Positions 1 through 7,052 are shown, numbered from the stretch's first letter. The stretch is DNA of 10,556 nucleotides from Desulfovibrio sp. (GCA_031281815.1 JAITEY010000260.1:1-10556); one strand, 5' to 3'. The notes: a model not told the origin generated them from the sequence alone. A program made the numbers and translations.

Positions 1-142
1 AAATCACCAGAGGTCTGCGCACCCCGTCCTCCGGCAACGCAACCCTGTAACAGTCTCGAAGGAACGAAGGGCGCGCGGCTACGCCGCCCGGACCGACACC
101 CTGCCCGAAGAACGTAGGATTTATCGCTTTGGAAAAGAACAT
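1..142 (-). CDS. Possible 5' part of a hypothetical protein, truncated at the window edge
   Basis: Downstream of clpV, an ATG at 142 opens a minus-strand frame with no stop before the window edge (about 47 codons, beginning MFFSKAINPTFFGQG). I do not recognise the product. Support is weak. No good Shine-Dalgarno sits at normal spacing; the nearest GGAG lies about 14 nt from the ATG. Codon choice (ATA, AAT, CCT, AGA, AGG, CGA) is less GC-biased at third positions than in the neighbouring genes. The 32-nt gap to the clpV stop would suit a further gene of the same operon, but the stretch may equally be noncoding 3' sequence. Within it, GCGGC-GTA-GCCGC can form a short hairpin. The 11-bp sequence CGCGGCTACGC occurs here at 74-84 and again at 170-180, at the clpV stop. 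Confidence 0.25.
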   Translation of the reverse strand, partial: MFFSKAINPTFFGQGVGPGGVAARPSFLRDCYRVALPEDGVRRPLVI

Positions 143-174
143 GCCCGTATCACCGGCTCCGCTTGAACCCGCGG

Positions 175-2967
175 CTACGCATCCGCCGCGCCCGCGTCCA
201 CAGCTTGCGCCGTGCCCGCCGCCGAGGGGGTTTGCAGAGAATTTTTACTCCTGTCCGCGTCGGATGTAAACAGCATGGAAAATTCGCCGCTTTCGTCCGC
301 AGTCAGTTCGAGCACGGGCGGCAGGGCGACCCCTCCGGACATTTTTTCAAGGATGGTCTGCGCAAGCTGGGGAAGCACATTCGCCGCCAGGATATGCTCA
401 ATGTTGCGCGCGCCGGAATCCACATCGCGGCAACGCGCGACTATGGTCGCAACCACGGCATCGGAGCAGCGCAGGGCAATTTTGTTGTGCCGCATAAGCC
501 TGTCGCCCAGAGTATCCAGCTTCATGCGCGTGATGCTTTCCAAAGCCGCCGCATCCAGGCCGCTGTAGGGCACTATGGTCATGCGCGCCAGCAGAGCGGG
601 CTTGAAATGCGCGACAAGCTCGGGGCGTATCAGGGTTGTGAGGTCCGCGCCGCGCACGGGCTTTTCCCCACCCGACGCCTCCTGTATCGTAGACGATGCC
701 AGATTGGACGTCAGAAGAATCACCGTTTCGGAAAAGGAGGCTTTTTTGCCTTCCCCGTCCGTCATCACGCCCTTGTCGAACACCTGATAGAAGAGATTCA
801 GCACGTCGGGATGCGCCTTTTCCGCCTCATCCAGGAGAATGACGCTGTAAGGACGCTGACGTACCGCCTCCGTGAGCAGCCCGCCCTCGCCGTAGCCCAC
901 ATAGCCCGGAGGAGAGCCGATAAGGCGGGAAACCGTATGCCGCTCCTGAAATTCGCTCAAATTGATGCTGACGACGTTTTCTTCGTTGCCGAACAGCAAA
1001 TCCGCAAGGGCCAGACCGGTTTCCGTCTTGCCCACTCCCGAAGGCCCGACAAGCAGGAATACCCCCAGGGGCGCTTCGGGGTTGCGCAGCCCGGCCTTGC
1101 CGGCTTTGATGACCCGGCTTACGGCCTCCAGTGCTTCGTCCTGTCCCTTGATGCGTTTTTGCAACTGCGCGGCGAGGTCCGCAATCAGGCTCGCCTGTTC
1201 GCGGGCCACCTTGCCGACGGGTATGCCCGTCCAGTCCGACACCACCTGCGCCACGACATCGGGCGTGACCTCAACGCTGACCAGGGGGTCGCTGCCCTGC
1301 GCCGCCTTCAAAGCGGCTGTTGCCTCGTGCAGGGCGGCCTTCAGCGCGGCCGCGTCCTGCGCGGCAGGCGCGGTCGACGCGGCGGTGCCGCCCTGTCCTT
1401 CCGCCGGGAAGACCGCATCGGGCGCACCGGGCATCTTGAGCGTTGCGTCGTAGGCGGCGCGCGCCTTGATAAGGGCCTCGGCCGCTTCGCGTTCCTTGTT
1501 CCAGCGCCCGGCCAGTGCCGTCGCCCTGTCGCGCAGCTCGGCTGTTTCATCGCGCAGGCGTTGTATGGTTGCCTCATCCACCGGGGCATCGTTGGCCTGA
1601 TCGCGCTCAAGCGCCGCCGACTCGCGCTCACGCGCCTGCACGGCGCGCTCCGTGTCTTCGAGAACGCCGGGTTTGACGCTGAGGCTCATTTTGACCTTGG
1701 CGCAGGCGGTATCCATGAGGTCTACGGCCTTGTCGGGCAGATAGCGCCCGGTGATGAAACGGTGCGACATTTCCACGGCAGCGGTCACGGCGTCATCGCG
1801 GATGAGCACGGCATGCGCGGTTTCGTAGCCTGCGCGCAGGCCGCGCAAAATCAGCGCGGAGGACCGCAGGTCCGGCTCACCGATGTCGACGAGTTGGAAA
1901 CGGCGCGCAAGGGCGGCGTCCTTTTCGAAGTATTTCTTGTATTCCTTCCAGGTAGTGGCGGCGCAGGTGCGCAGCTCGCCGCGCGCCAGGGCGGGCTTGA
2001 GCAGGTTGGCCGCGTCCGAGCCGCCCGCCTGCCCGCCCGCGCCCACAAGCATGTGCGCCTCGTCGATAAAGAGAATGACGGGTTTGACGCTGCCCTTGAT
2101 TTCGTCAATCACGCCCTTGAGCCGGCGTTCAAACTCGCCCTTCATGCCCGCGCCGGCCTCCATAAGCCCCATGTCCAGGGATTGCAGGGAAACGCCGAGC
2201 AGGCTCCGCGGCACGTCCCCTTCCACGATGCGCTTGGCGAGACCTTCAATGACCGCGGTTTTGCCCACGCCCGCCTCACCCACGAGAATGGGATTGTTTT
2301 TGCGCCGCCGCGCGAGAATCGTCAAAATAGTGCGCAGTTCCGCATCGCGCCCGAAAACGGTGTCGATCTTGCCCGCCCGCGCTTTGGCCGTGAAATCCTC
2401 GCAGTATCGGGCGACAAAACCCTGGGGTGCGCCGCCGGCCGCGGCAACCCCGCCCGCCTCGTCACTCACCGTATCCGGCGCGTCCGGCGCGTTTTCGCAG
2501 GAGTTCCCGGTGAGCATGAAAAAATTGCGCGTCGCCTCGTCGCGGTTGACTTCCGCAAAAGCCGGCGCCTGTGCGCTCTGCGCGTAGTAGCCGGGCCGCT
2601 TGGCATAGGCAAGCAGCACAGCCCCGGAACGGATGACGGTCTGCTTGAGGTCCACCGAAGCAATGAGCCAGGCCGTTTCCAGAAGCTCAATCAGCAGCGG
2701 GGAAAAGCCCGGTCGGGCGGAATTGCCGCTCTTGAAGGCGTCCAGCGAACGGGTCAAGCTTTGAATTGCCGCCGCGCGGTCCACACCGTAGTGCCCGATC
2801 AGCAAAGCACTATCCGCATCCTTGTTTTCCAGGTACTTGAGCAGAAAATGCTCGGCCGCGACTTCATAGTGCGTTCTGCCGACAGCCAGTCCGGCCGCAT
2901 CGTACAACGCGCGGGTGCAGAAAGCATTGCATTTCTCAAGCAGACTCTTGACGTCTACGCCGGTCAT
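175..2967 (-). CDS. clpV: T6SS sheath-disassembly AAA+ ATPase ClpV (TssH)
   Basis: This 930-residue hexameric Clp/Hsp100 unfoldase pulls contracted TssB/TssC sheaths apart in the cytoplasm so that subunits are recycled. The N-terminal domain (about 1-155) carries the family-typical RTHYEVAAEH. A low-complexity linker (156-182) leads to the first ATPase domain: Walker A GEAGVGKT (230-237), pore loop around 272-280 (GMKGEFE), Walker B ILFIDEAH (298-305). A middle coiled-coil region follows (about 435-510), then an Ala/Pro-rich stretch (511-545). The second ATPase domain has Walker A GPSGVGKT (641-648), pore loop SPPGYVGYGEGG (685-696), Walker B VILLDEAE (709-716) and sensor-2 type SGARNIEH (851-858). 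All ATPase motifs are intact. The last 30 or so residues are a low-complexity tail. Length is slightly above the usual 850-900. The start is supported by GAGAGG about 8 nt upstream and by the fit of the N-terminus to the family. A terminator-like hairpin lies just upstream, so expression probably depends on read-through from hcp. Confidence 0.97.
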   Translation of the reverse strand: MTGVDVKSLLEKCNAFCTRALYDAAGLAVGRTHYEVAAEHFLLKYLENKDADSALLIGHYGVDRAAAIQSLTRSLDAFKSGNSARPGFSPLLIELLETAWLIASVDLKQTVIRSGAVLLAYAKRPGYYAQSAQAPAFAEVNRDEATRNFFMLTGNSCENAPDAPDTVSDEAGGVAAAGGAPQGFVARYCEDFTAKARAGKIDTVFGRDAELRTILTILARRRKNNPILVGEAGVGKTAVIEGLAKRIVEGDVPRSLLGVSLQSLDMGLMEAGAGMKGEFERRLKGVIDEIKGSVKPVILFIDEAHMLVGAGGQAGGSDAANLLKPALARGELRTCAATTWKEYKKYFEKDAALARRFQLVDIGEPDLRSSALILRGLRAGYETAHAVLIRDDAVTAAVEMSHRFITGRYLPDKAVDLMDTACAKVKMSLSVKPGVLEDTERAVQARERESAALERDQANDAPVDEATIQRLRDETAELRDRATALAGRWNKEREAAEALIKARAAYDATLKMPGAPDAVFPAEGQGGTAASTAPAAQDAAALKAALHEATAALKAAQGSDPLVSVEVTPDVVAQVVSDWTGIPVGKVAREQASLIADLAAQLQKRIKGQDEALEAVSRVIKAGKAGLRNPEAPLGVFLLVGPSGVGKTETGLALADLLFGNEENVVSINLSEFQERHTVSRLIGSPPGYVGYGEGGLLTEAVRQRPYSVILLDEAEKAHPDVLNLFYQVFDKGVMTDGEGKKASFSETVILLTSNLASSTIQEASGGEKPVRGADLTTLIRPELVAHFKPALLARMTIVPYSGLDAAALESITRMKLDTLGDRLMRHNKIALRCSDAVVATIVARCRDVDSGARNIEHILAANVLPQLAQTILEKMSGGVALPPVLELTADESGEFSMLFTSDADRSKNSLQTPSAAGTAQAVDAGAADA

Positions 2968-2982
2968 GGCTTCGCCTCTCTG

Positions 2983-3013
2983 AAAAAACGGGGAGTGTTG
3001 CTCCCCGTTTTTT
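2983..3013 (-). terminator. Bidirectional intrinsic terminator between hcp and clpV
   Basis: There is a perfect inverted repeat with 13-nt arms: AAAAAACGGGGAG at 2983-2995, loop TGTTG at 2996-3000, and CTCCCCGTTTTTT at 3001-3013. On the minus strand this gives a 7-bp GC-rich stem (CGGGGAG/CTCCCCG) followed by six U, the classic intrinsic terminator. The flanking A tract makes it work in both orientations. It lies 30 nt after the hcp stop and ends 15 nt before the clpV ATG, so it should end many hcp transcripts and reduce clpV expression. Confidence 0.92.
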
Positions 3014-3043
3014 CATGATGTATGTATGGACTGTGGAACGACG

Positions 3044-3523
3044 TTATGCCTTCCAGTCGTCTACGAATTCGATATTGCCGTCGTTGTAAGTCCAGGTAAT
3101 CTTGGAATAGGTAAAGGAAACATCTTCCATGTCGCTGTAGGGTTTGTTGTCCGGCAGGAAGGTCAGAGGAGTGAATTCCTTCAGGTTCACCACAATGGCT
3201 TCCTCAAGCTTGATGGTGAAGTATTTTTCTTCCGTACCGTCCGCTTTGATGCGGTACTGATCGAGGGTCACCGTCAATTGTTCACCGGTGCAGCAAGCTT
3301 TGAAGAGTTTGGGACTGGCATTGTCTTTGTGCTTGGTGACGACGAAGGGATGGTGAATGCGCTGTCCCGTCGGCAGGCCGGTATGTGTATCCTTGGGAAT
3401 CTCGACATTATGATCAATCGCGTAGACGATTATTCTGTCTTTCTTGTCCCCGCCCTGCGGGCAATCGCCCTTGATTTCCTGCTGGCTCTTGCCTTCAACT
3501 TTAAGGTATGCCGTCAATGCCAT
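3044..3523 (-). CDS. hcp: T6SS inner tube protein Hcp (TssD)
   Basis: Hcp forms stacked hexameric rings inside the sheath and is expelled with the spike; its lumen can also carry effectors. The 159-residue length is typical. Recognisable Hcp1-family features are the start MALTAYLKVEG (1-11), the loop GQRIHHPFVVTKHKD (53-67) followed by SPKLFKA (70-76), and the C-terminal strands around DMEDVSFTYSKITWTY (131-146). No C-terminal toxin extension is present, so this is a structural Hcp. The start at 3523 has a strong AGGAG Shine-Dalgarno 7 nt upstream, fitting high expression. It follows tssC after 38 nt, too little room for an obvious separate promoter, and is followed by a strong terminator. 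That arrangement would favour more hcp than clpV mRNA. Two adjacent cysteines (77-78) are unusual enough to note, but I attach no function to them. Confidence 0.96.
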   Translation of the reverse strand: MALTAYLKVEGKSQQEIKGDCPQGGDKKDRIIVYAIDHNVEIPKDTHTGLPTGQRIHHPFVVTKHKDNASPKLFKACCTGEQLTVTLDQYRIKADGTEEKYFTIKLEEAIVVNLKEFTPLTFLPDNKPYSDMEDVSFTYSKITWTYNDGNIEFVDDWKA

Positions 3524-3561
3524 GGTACATCTCCTTTTACATTTTAGAGTGGATAAGAAAA

Positions 3562-5034
3562 TTATTCCTTGTCGAGTTTGCCGACCAACGACAAGGTAAA
3601 GGACGACCCCATATATTTGAAATGGGGACGGGCTTTCAAAGTTACCGAATACCAGCCGGGTTGTCCCGCCACATCATCAACCTCTATATGAGCCATGCGC
3701 AGGGGACGTTTGCTGCGCGTGACCGGATCGGGGTTATCCATTTCGGTTACATACTGGCTGAGCCATTTGTTCAATTCCCTTTCGAGGTCGGCGCGTTCCT
3801 TCCACGTTCCGATGTTCTCGCGCTGAATGACCTTGATGTAGTGGGCCAGACGGTTCATAATCATCATGTAGGGCAATTCCGTGGAGAGACGGAAATTGGT
3901 TTCGGCCTCCTTGCCTTCGGGGGTGTTGGGGAACACCTTCGGGGCCTGACAGGAATCGGCCGAGAAAAATGCCGCGTTGTCCGAGCCCTTGCGCATGGTC
4001 AGAGCGATGAAGCCTTCTTCGGACAGTTCGTATTCGCGGCGTTCGGAAATCAGCACCTGCGTCGGTATTTTGGTCTGGGTCTGGCCCATGGATTCAAAAT
4101 GGTACAGGGGCAGGTCTTCCACGGCGCCGCCGCCTTGGGGGCCGATGATGTTGGCGCACCAGCGATACTTGGCGAAGGAGTCCGTCATGCGGGCGGCCAT
4201 GGCGAAGGCCGCGTTGCCCCAGCAAAAATCTTCCGTCTTGCCGGCGTTCTCGGTGAAATTGAAGCTTTTGACCGGCACGGTGTCTTCGCCGTAGGGCAGG
4301 CGCAACAGGAATTTCGGCAGGGTAAGGGCTACGGAACGCGCGTCTTCAGACTGCCGAAAGGAACGCCATTTGTCGTAGAGCGGGCCCTCGAAAATGCTGT
4401 GCAGGTCTTTCAGGTTGGGCAGCCCTTCCCAGGCGTCGAGGCCGAAAAAACTCTTGCCGGCGGCGGCGATGAAGGGCGCATGGGCCATGGTGCTCACCGA
4501 GGCGGCGTACTGCAGGAGCTTGAGGTCCTGCGGACCGGGGCCGAAGTCGTAGTTCGCCACGACCGCGCCCACGGGCTGTCCGCCGAACTGCCCGTATTCC
4601 GCTGTGTACAGATGTTTGTACAGGCCGGATTTCACCACTTCCGGGGCATCCTCAAAGTCGGCGAGAAGGTCGTCCTTGGAGACGTTCAGCATTTCGACCT
4701 TGTTGTTTTGCCGGAAGTCCGTTTTGTCCACCAGGTATTTCAGCGACCGCCACGAGGATTCCACCTTGCGGAATTCCTCGTTATGCATGATCGCGTTGAC
4801 CTGAAGGGAAATCTTTTTATCCACCTCGGCAATCATGTCGTCCACAAGATTGGGGGAAATCTTGGCTTCCGGCTTGACGACGACGATTTCTTTCAGAAAA
4901 GCCTGCAAACCCGCGCGTGTGACTGAATAGCCCACGTCATTCGGCTTGAGTTTGGATGCCTCTATGATTTCGTCCAGAAGGTTGGGAGCCGCTTCAGCGG
5001 CGGTTTGCGCGTTTTCCGCCTGTTCCTGGGACAT
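3562..5034 (-). CDS. tssC: T6SS contractile sheath large subunit TssC (VipB)
   Basis: TssC pairs with TssB to build the contractile sheath that drives Hcp out of the cell. The 490-residue length is normal. Conserved segments are visible along the whole protein: SSWRSLKYLVDKTDF (93-107), GQFGGQPVGAVVANYDF (148-164), LPKFLLRLPYG (239-249), FCWGNAAFAMA (270-280), GFIALTMRKGSDNAAFFSAD (341-360), MNRLAHYIKVIQRENIGTW (393-411) and a C-terminal RPHFKYMGSSFTLSLVGKL (469-487). The N-terminal helix around LLDEIIEASKL (19-29) matches the VipB segment that ClpV is known to grip, which fits a clpV gene nearby. The start at 5034 has GGAG about 10 nt upstream. It follows tssB after 44 nt and precedes hcp by 38 nt, almost certainly in one operon. 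No truncation or frameshift is seen. Confidence 0.97.
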   Translation of the reverse strand: MSQEQAENAQTAAEAAPNLLDEIIEASKLKPNDVGYSVTRAGLQAFLKEIVVVKPEAKISPNLVDDMIAEVDKKISLQVNAIMHNEEFRKVESSWRSLKYLVDKTDFRQNNKVEMLNVSKDDLLADFEDAPEVVKSGLYKHLYTAEYGQFGGQPVGAVVANYDFGPGPQDLKLLQYAASVSTMAHAPFIAAAGKSFFGLDAWEGLPNLKDLHSIFEGPLYDKWRSFRQSEDARSVALTLPKFLLRLPYGEDTVPVKSFNFTENAGKTEDFCWGNAAFAMAARMTDSFAKYRWCANIIGPQGGGAVEDLPLYHFESMGQTQTKIPTQVLISERREYELSEEGFIALTMRKGSDNAAFFSADSCQAPKVFPNTPEGKEAETNFRLSTELPYMMIMNRLAHYIKVIQRENIGTWKERADLERELNKWLSQYVTEMDNPDPVTRSKRPLRMAHIEVDDVAGQPGWYSVTLKARPHFKYMGSSFTLSLVGKLDKE

Positions 5035-5078
5035 CGGTACAGTCTCCGGTGGTTGTTGTGTATTTCCCGGCGTCTCGG

Positions 5079-5591
5079 CTATCCTTGCTTATGAGCATCA
5101 TCGGCCGGTTCGTCAAGACCGAGCGCGCTGAGAAGTTGCGATCTGGCCGCGTCGTCCTTGACCACTTCCTGCACTTTCTTGCGGAAATCGGGGATATTGG
5201 ACAAGGGACCCTTGAGGGCCTTCAAGGATTCGCGCAGCTTGAGCAGTTGCGCGAGTTCCGGCACCTGGGCCGCCACGGCGTCCGGCTCGAAGTCCTTCAT
5301 GCTTTGGAAAGAGAGCTTGACGGGCATGTCGACGTCTTTTTCGTCGGTCAGCTTGTTGTCTACGTTGATTTCCAGGCCGACATTCTGCGCTTTCAGCACG
5401 TCGTCGAAATTGTCCTTGTCCACGGACACGGGCGTGCGGTCTTCCAGAGGCCGGTCATCGGGCTTGTTGGTGAAATCGCCGAGCACCATGACCTTGAAGG
5501 GAAGTTCCACCTCTGCCTGGGCGTCCCCGGTAGCCGGCTTGTACACGATATTGACGCGCTCTTTGGGCGCCACGGAACCTTCTTTTGTCAT
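5079..5591 (-). CDS. tssB: T6SS contractile sheath small subunit TssB (VipA)
   Basis: TssB is the small sheath protein that heterodimerises with TssC to form the contractile cylinder in the cytoplasm. From the start chosen here it is 170 residues, the usual family length. Diagnostic segments are FKVMVLGDFT (32-41), RPLEDRTPVSVDKDNFDDVL (47-66), and the helix FEPDAVAAQVPELAQLLKLR (101-120), part of the region that contacts TssC. The ATG at 5591 is chosen over an in-frame ATG at 5657. It has GAGGAAAGG just upstream, and the 22 extra residues (beginning MPTAGRRADGG) look unlike TssB. A 120-nt gap separates it from the upstream PAAR-like gene, so tssB may start a sub-operon tssB-tssC-hcp, although I see no convincing promoter there. 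Confidence 0.96.
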   Translation of the reverse strand: MTKEGSVAPKERVNIVYKPATGDAQAEVELPFKVMVLGDFTNKPDDRPLEDRTPVSVDKDNFDDVLKAQNVGLEINVDNKLTDEKDVDMPVKLSFQSMKDFEPDAVAAQVPELAQLLKLRESLKALKGPLSNIPDFRKKVQEVVKDDAARSQLLSALGLDEPADDAHKQG

Positions 5592-5691
5592 GAACCTTTC
5601 CTCGCGGTTACAGGATGGAAAAGAGCCGCCGTCCGCGCGTCGGCCCGCTGTGGGCACGCTGCCCGGCTCGGGGGCAATGCGCGCACGTACG

Positions 5692-5710
5692 CGACCGGGC
5701 GGCCCGGTCG
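5692..5710 (-). other. GC-rich hairpin after the PAAR-like gene
   Basis: CGACCGGGC (5692-5700) and GCCCGGTCG (5702-5710) are perfect inverted copies around one central base. A realistic RNA hairpin would be an 8-bp stem CGACCGGG/CCCGGTCG with a 3-nt loop. It begins 1 nt after the TGA of the DUF4150 gene. No U tract follows on the minus strand, so it is not a standard intrinsic terminator. It may stabilise or process the 3' end of the upstream message, separating the tip module from tssB-tssC-hcp. Confidence 0.5.
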
Positions 5711-5711
5711 A

Positions 5712-6116
5712 TCAGCCCAGGGTGAGGACGGTGGCCTGGCTGGGGGCAATGCAGGCGCCCACGGAATTGGGCAGCACGGCCAGGCAGTTCTGCCCGGTCA
5801 CGCTCGTCAGCCGTTGCGCCGGCGCGCCGCCGACCATAATCGTAAAGCAGCCCACATCGTACGAAGTCTGGCCGGACATCATGTGGGAAACCGCGCCCAG
5901 CAGCACTCCCGCCTCATCGCCCATGCTGACGAGTCCTTTGGACATCATGTTCAGCGCCGGCGTGCATTCCACAAGCACATTGGGCACCACGGGCGCGGTG
6001 GCGGCACTCAAGGCGGTGTTGGGATAGGGCATGGGCACGACGGCCGGTCCGACGGGAGTGAGGCACACGTCCGGAAAAGCCAAGTCCGTTCCCGGTCCCA
6101 TACTCAGCATAAACAT
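5712..6116 (-). CDS. DUF4150 PAAR-like T6SS tip protein
   Basis: This 134-residue protein matches the DUF4150 (PAAR-like) pattern: FPDVCLTP (14-21), the proline-rich VPMPYPNTA (27-35), GDEAG (66-70), and a C-terminal SVTGQN (105-110). PAAR-type proteins cap the VgrG-like spike as a sharp cone and are fired with it; many carry effectors as fusions or partners. Here there is no C-terminal extension, so it is a bare tip. The start at 6116 has GAGG about 9 nt upstream; an in-frame Met at 6110 is less well placed. The start codon overlaps the TAA of a possible 26-codon frame (TAATG), suggesting translational coupling if that frame is used. It sits directly after the DUF3540 and DUF2169 genes, the usual companions of this family in T6SS loci. 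Whether Cys18 or other residues bind metal, as in classical PAAR, cannot be read from the sequence. Confidence 0.88.
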   Translation of the reverse strand: MFMLSMGPGTDLAFPDVCLTPVGPAVVPMPYPNTALSAATAPVVPNVLVECTPALNMMSKGLVSMGDEAGVLLGAVSHMMSGQTSYDVGCFTIMVGGAPAQRLTSVTGQNCLAVLPNSVGACIAPSQATVLTLG

Positions 6117-6196
6117 TACACACCGCCTCTTGTTTCAACCGAAGACGTCAGCACTTTATGTCTCATCGGATACATCGCCTCTTTTACAGCATGCAT
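6116..6196 (-). CDS. Possible 26-aa leader peptide overlapping the PAAR-like gene start
   Basis: Between the DUF3540 stop and the DUF4150 start, an ATG at 6196 opens 26 codons (beginning MHAVKEAMYPMRHK, ending ETRGGV) that stop at TAA. The last A of that TAA is the first base of the DUF4150 ATG. The frame is less GC-rich than its neighbours. Internal ATGs at 6175 and 6166 are alternative starts. Upstream, GAGG overlapping the DUF3540 stop codon lies about 11 nt from the first ATG, and an AGAAG is nearer, so initiation is plausible but not strong. A frame of 26 codons can occur by chance. The product resembles no family I know. Confidence 0.25.
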   Translation of the reverse strand: MHAVKEAMYPMRHKVLTSSVETRGGV

Positions 6197-6206
6197 CGCT
6201 TCTTTT
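6120..6206 (-). repeat. Three imperfect copies of a 14-bp element in the DUF3540-DUF4150 gap
   Basis: Read on the plus strand, GCATCGCTTCTTTT (6193-6206) and ACATCGCCTCTTTT (6172-6185) differ at two positions and are exactly 21 bp apart. ACACCGCCTCTTGT (6120-6133) matches the second at 12 of 14 positions. On the minus strand the unit reads AAAAGAGGCGATGT, which resembles a Shine-Dalgarno followed by ATG. The third copy supplies the ribosome binding site of the DUF4150 gene. The repeats may be duplicated translation-initiation sequence or the trace of a repeated coding heptad (KEAMHAVKEAM). Confidence 0.55.
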
Positions 6207-6209
6207 GCC

Positions 6210-6881
6210 TCAGCCGAGTTGAATCAGTTTGGCATCGGTGCGGGCTGTTTCTTCCGCCAGGGTGAGCTTGTTTTTGCTCATCACCGTGACGGTGTCTTCC
6301 GCGAGCAATGTCGAACTTCCGGCCCGCGTTTCATCTTCGCCTTCCACCATACGTCGCGACGTGCCGAGGCATTGTGTAAGTGAGGCAAAAACGGACAGAG
6401 CGGACTTACCGAAGCTGTACAGCGTGCTGCAGCAGATGTCAATGGAGTTTGCGACGCTTTTGACGGAAAGGGCGCGCAGGTCGCAGTTTTGCGCCGCCAC
6501 GCCGAGTTCCTCCGTGTGCAGACGCATGTTCCGTCCGCTTTGCAGGTTGAGGCTGTCCGCGCAGCGCAGGGTCAGGCTGCCGGGGCATTCCAGGGTGCTG
6601 TGCGCCGGCAGGCTGAGGCGGGCGTCGCCTGCGCGGAACAGCACGGCGAGAACGACCTGCGTCTCGTCTTCCAGGCAGGCGAGGAGCACCGTGTCGCCTT
6701 TCTGCGGTTGCAGGAGGCAGCTTGCGGCGGTACGGGCCGTGTACGCCCTGTTGCCGCAGAGTACGCGCAGGGCGGGAACGCGGGTATCGGCCGCATCCGC
6801 GGCATCGGCGGCCGCGTCCAGTACTTTGCCCGTCACAAGGCGGGCGTCCGCGGCGGCATAGAATTCTGCTGTCTGGGCCAT
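6210..6881 (-). CDS. DUF3540 protein, VgrG-like OB-fold/beta-helix spike candidate
   Basis: This is a 223-residue protein of the DUF3540 type, a family of unknown biochemical function found beside DUF2169 and DUF4150 genes in T6SS loci. Residues about 13-85 read as a small beta-barrel: VTGKV (16-20), ALRVLCG (37-43), then KGDTVLLACLEDETQVVLAVL (61-81), a layout like the OB-fold of gp5/VgrG. After it, 88-150 alternates short polar strands (LTLRCADSLNLQSGRNMRL, 103-121), resembling the gp5/VgrG beta-helix. A helical stretch (about 155-180) interrupts before more strands and the end AKLIQLG. The gp27-like base of VgrG is missing. These structural comparisons are inference from pattern, not alignment. 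An Asp/Ala repeat (DAAADAADAADT, 22-33) sits in a likely loop. The start at 6881 has AAGGAA about 6 nt upstream; a longer in-frame start at 7040 adds 53 unlikely residues. Confidence 0.82.
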   Translation of the reverse strand: MAQTAEFYAAADARLVTGKVLDAAADAADAADTRVPALRVLCGNRAYTARTAASCLLQPQKGDTVLLACLEDETQVVLAVLFRAGDARLSLPAHSTLECPGSLTLRCADSLNLQSGRNMRLHTEELGVAAQNCDLRALSVKSVANSIDICCSTLYSFGKSALSVFASLTQCLGTSRRMVEGEDETRAGSSTLLAEDTVTVMSKNKLTLAEETARTDAKLIQLG

Positions 6882-6966
6882 GATATTTCCTTGTAATGAG
6901 GTTGCCGTATTCCGGTAGTGCTGCGGTTTTGTTGCGGAACGGCGTATTGACGGTGTCGCGTTGTTT

Positions 6967-6995
6967 TTTCTACAGAAAGTGCCGGTCCAATGCAA
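6967..6995 (-). promoter_or_regulatory. Candidate sigma-70-type promoter upstream of the DUF3540 gene
   Basis: In the 171-nt gap between the DUF2169 and DUF3540 genes, the minus strand carries TTGCAT (6990-6995) and TAGAAA (6967-6972) separated by exactly 17 nt. The -10 hexamer matches TATAAT at four of six positions and the -35 shares the TTG core. It lies about 85 nt upstream of the DUF3540 ATG. It is only a partial consensus match and could be chance. Apart from this and a short palindrome at 7015-7024, I see nothing in the gap. Confidence 0.25.
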
Positions 6996-7052
6996 GGCCG
7001 TAATTTCTCCGCTCCCCGATCGGGAAAGACGCGCTTTCACGGTTGAATCGCC

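Noticed and set aside
163..3018. 951-codon open frame on the plus strand opposite clpV
   Set aside because: It is the antisense shadow of a clear ClpV gene. The product is rich in Arg, Gly and His with no recognisable domain, as expected when a GC-biased gene lacks stops on its complement.
5592..5657. Longer TssB start at 5657
   Set aside because: The 22 added residues do not look like TssB, and the ATG at 5591 has a good ribosome binding site and gives the normal family length.
3508..6383. Long plus-strand frames opposite tssC, tssB and the PAAR-like gene
   Set aside because: The opposite strand encodes unmistakable T6SS proteins. The plus-strand products resemble no family and run across gene boundaries of the real operon.
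6970..6990. Possible sigma-54 promoter (CCGGCACTTTCTG on the minus strand)
   Set aside because: GGCAC resembles the -24 element, but no GC at the required -12 spacing follows.
7015..7024. Palindrome CCCGATCGGG as a terminator after the DUF2169 gene
   Set aside because: The perfect palindrome leaves too small a loop and no U tract follows, so it cannot be called a terminator.
6882..7040. Longer DUF3540 start at 7040
   Set aside because: It adds 53 Arg/Ser/Thr-rich residues that are unlike the family and begins beside the upstream stop codon. The ATG at 6881 has AAGGAA at proper spacing.
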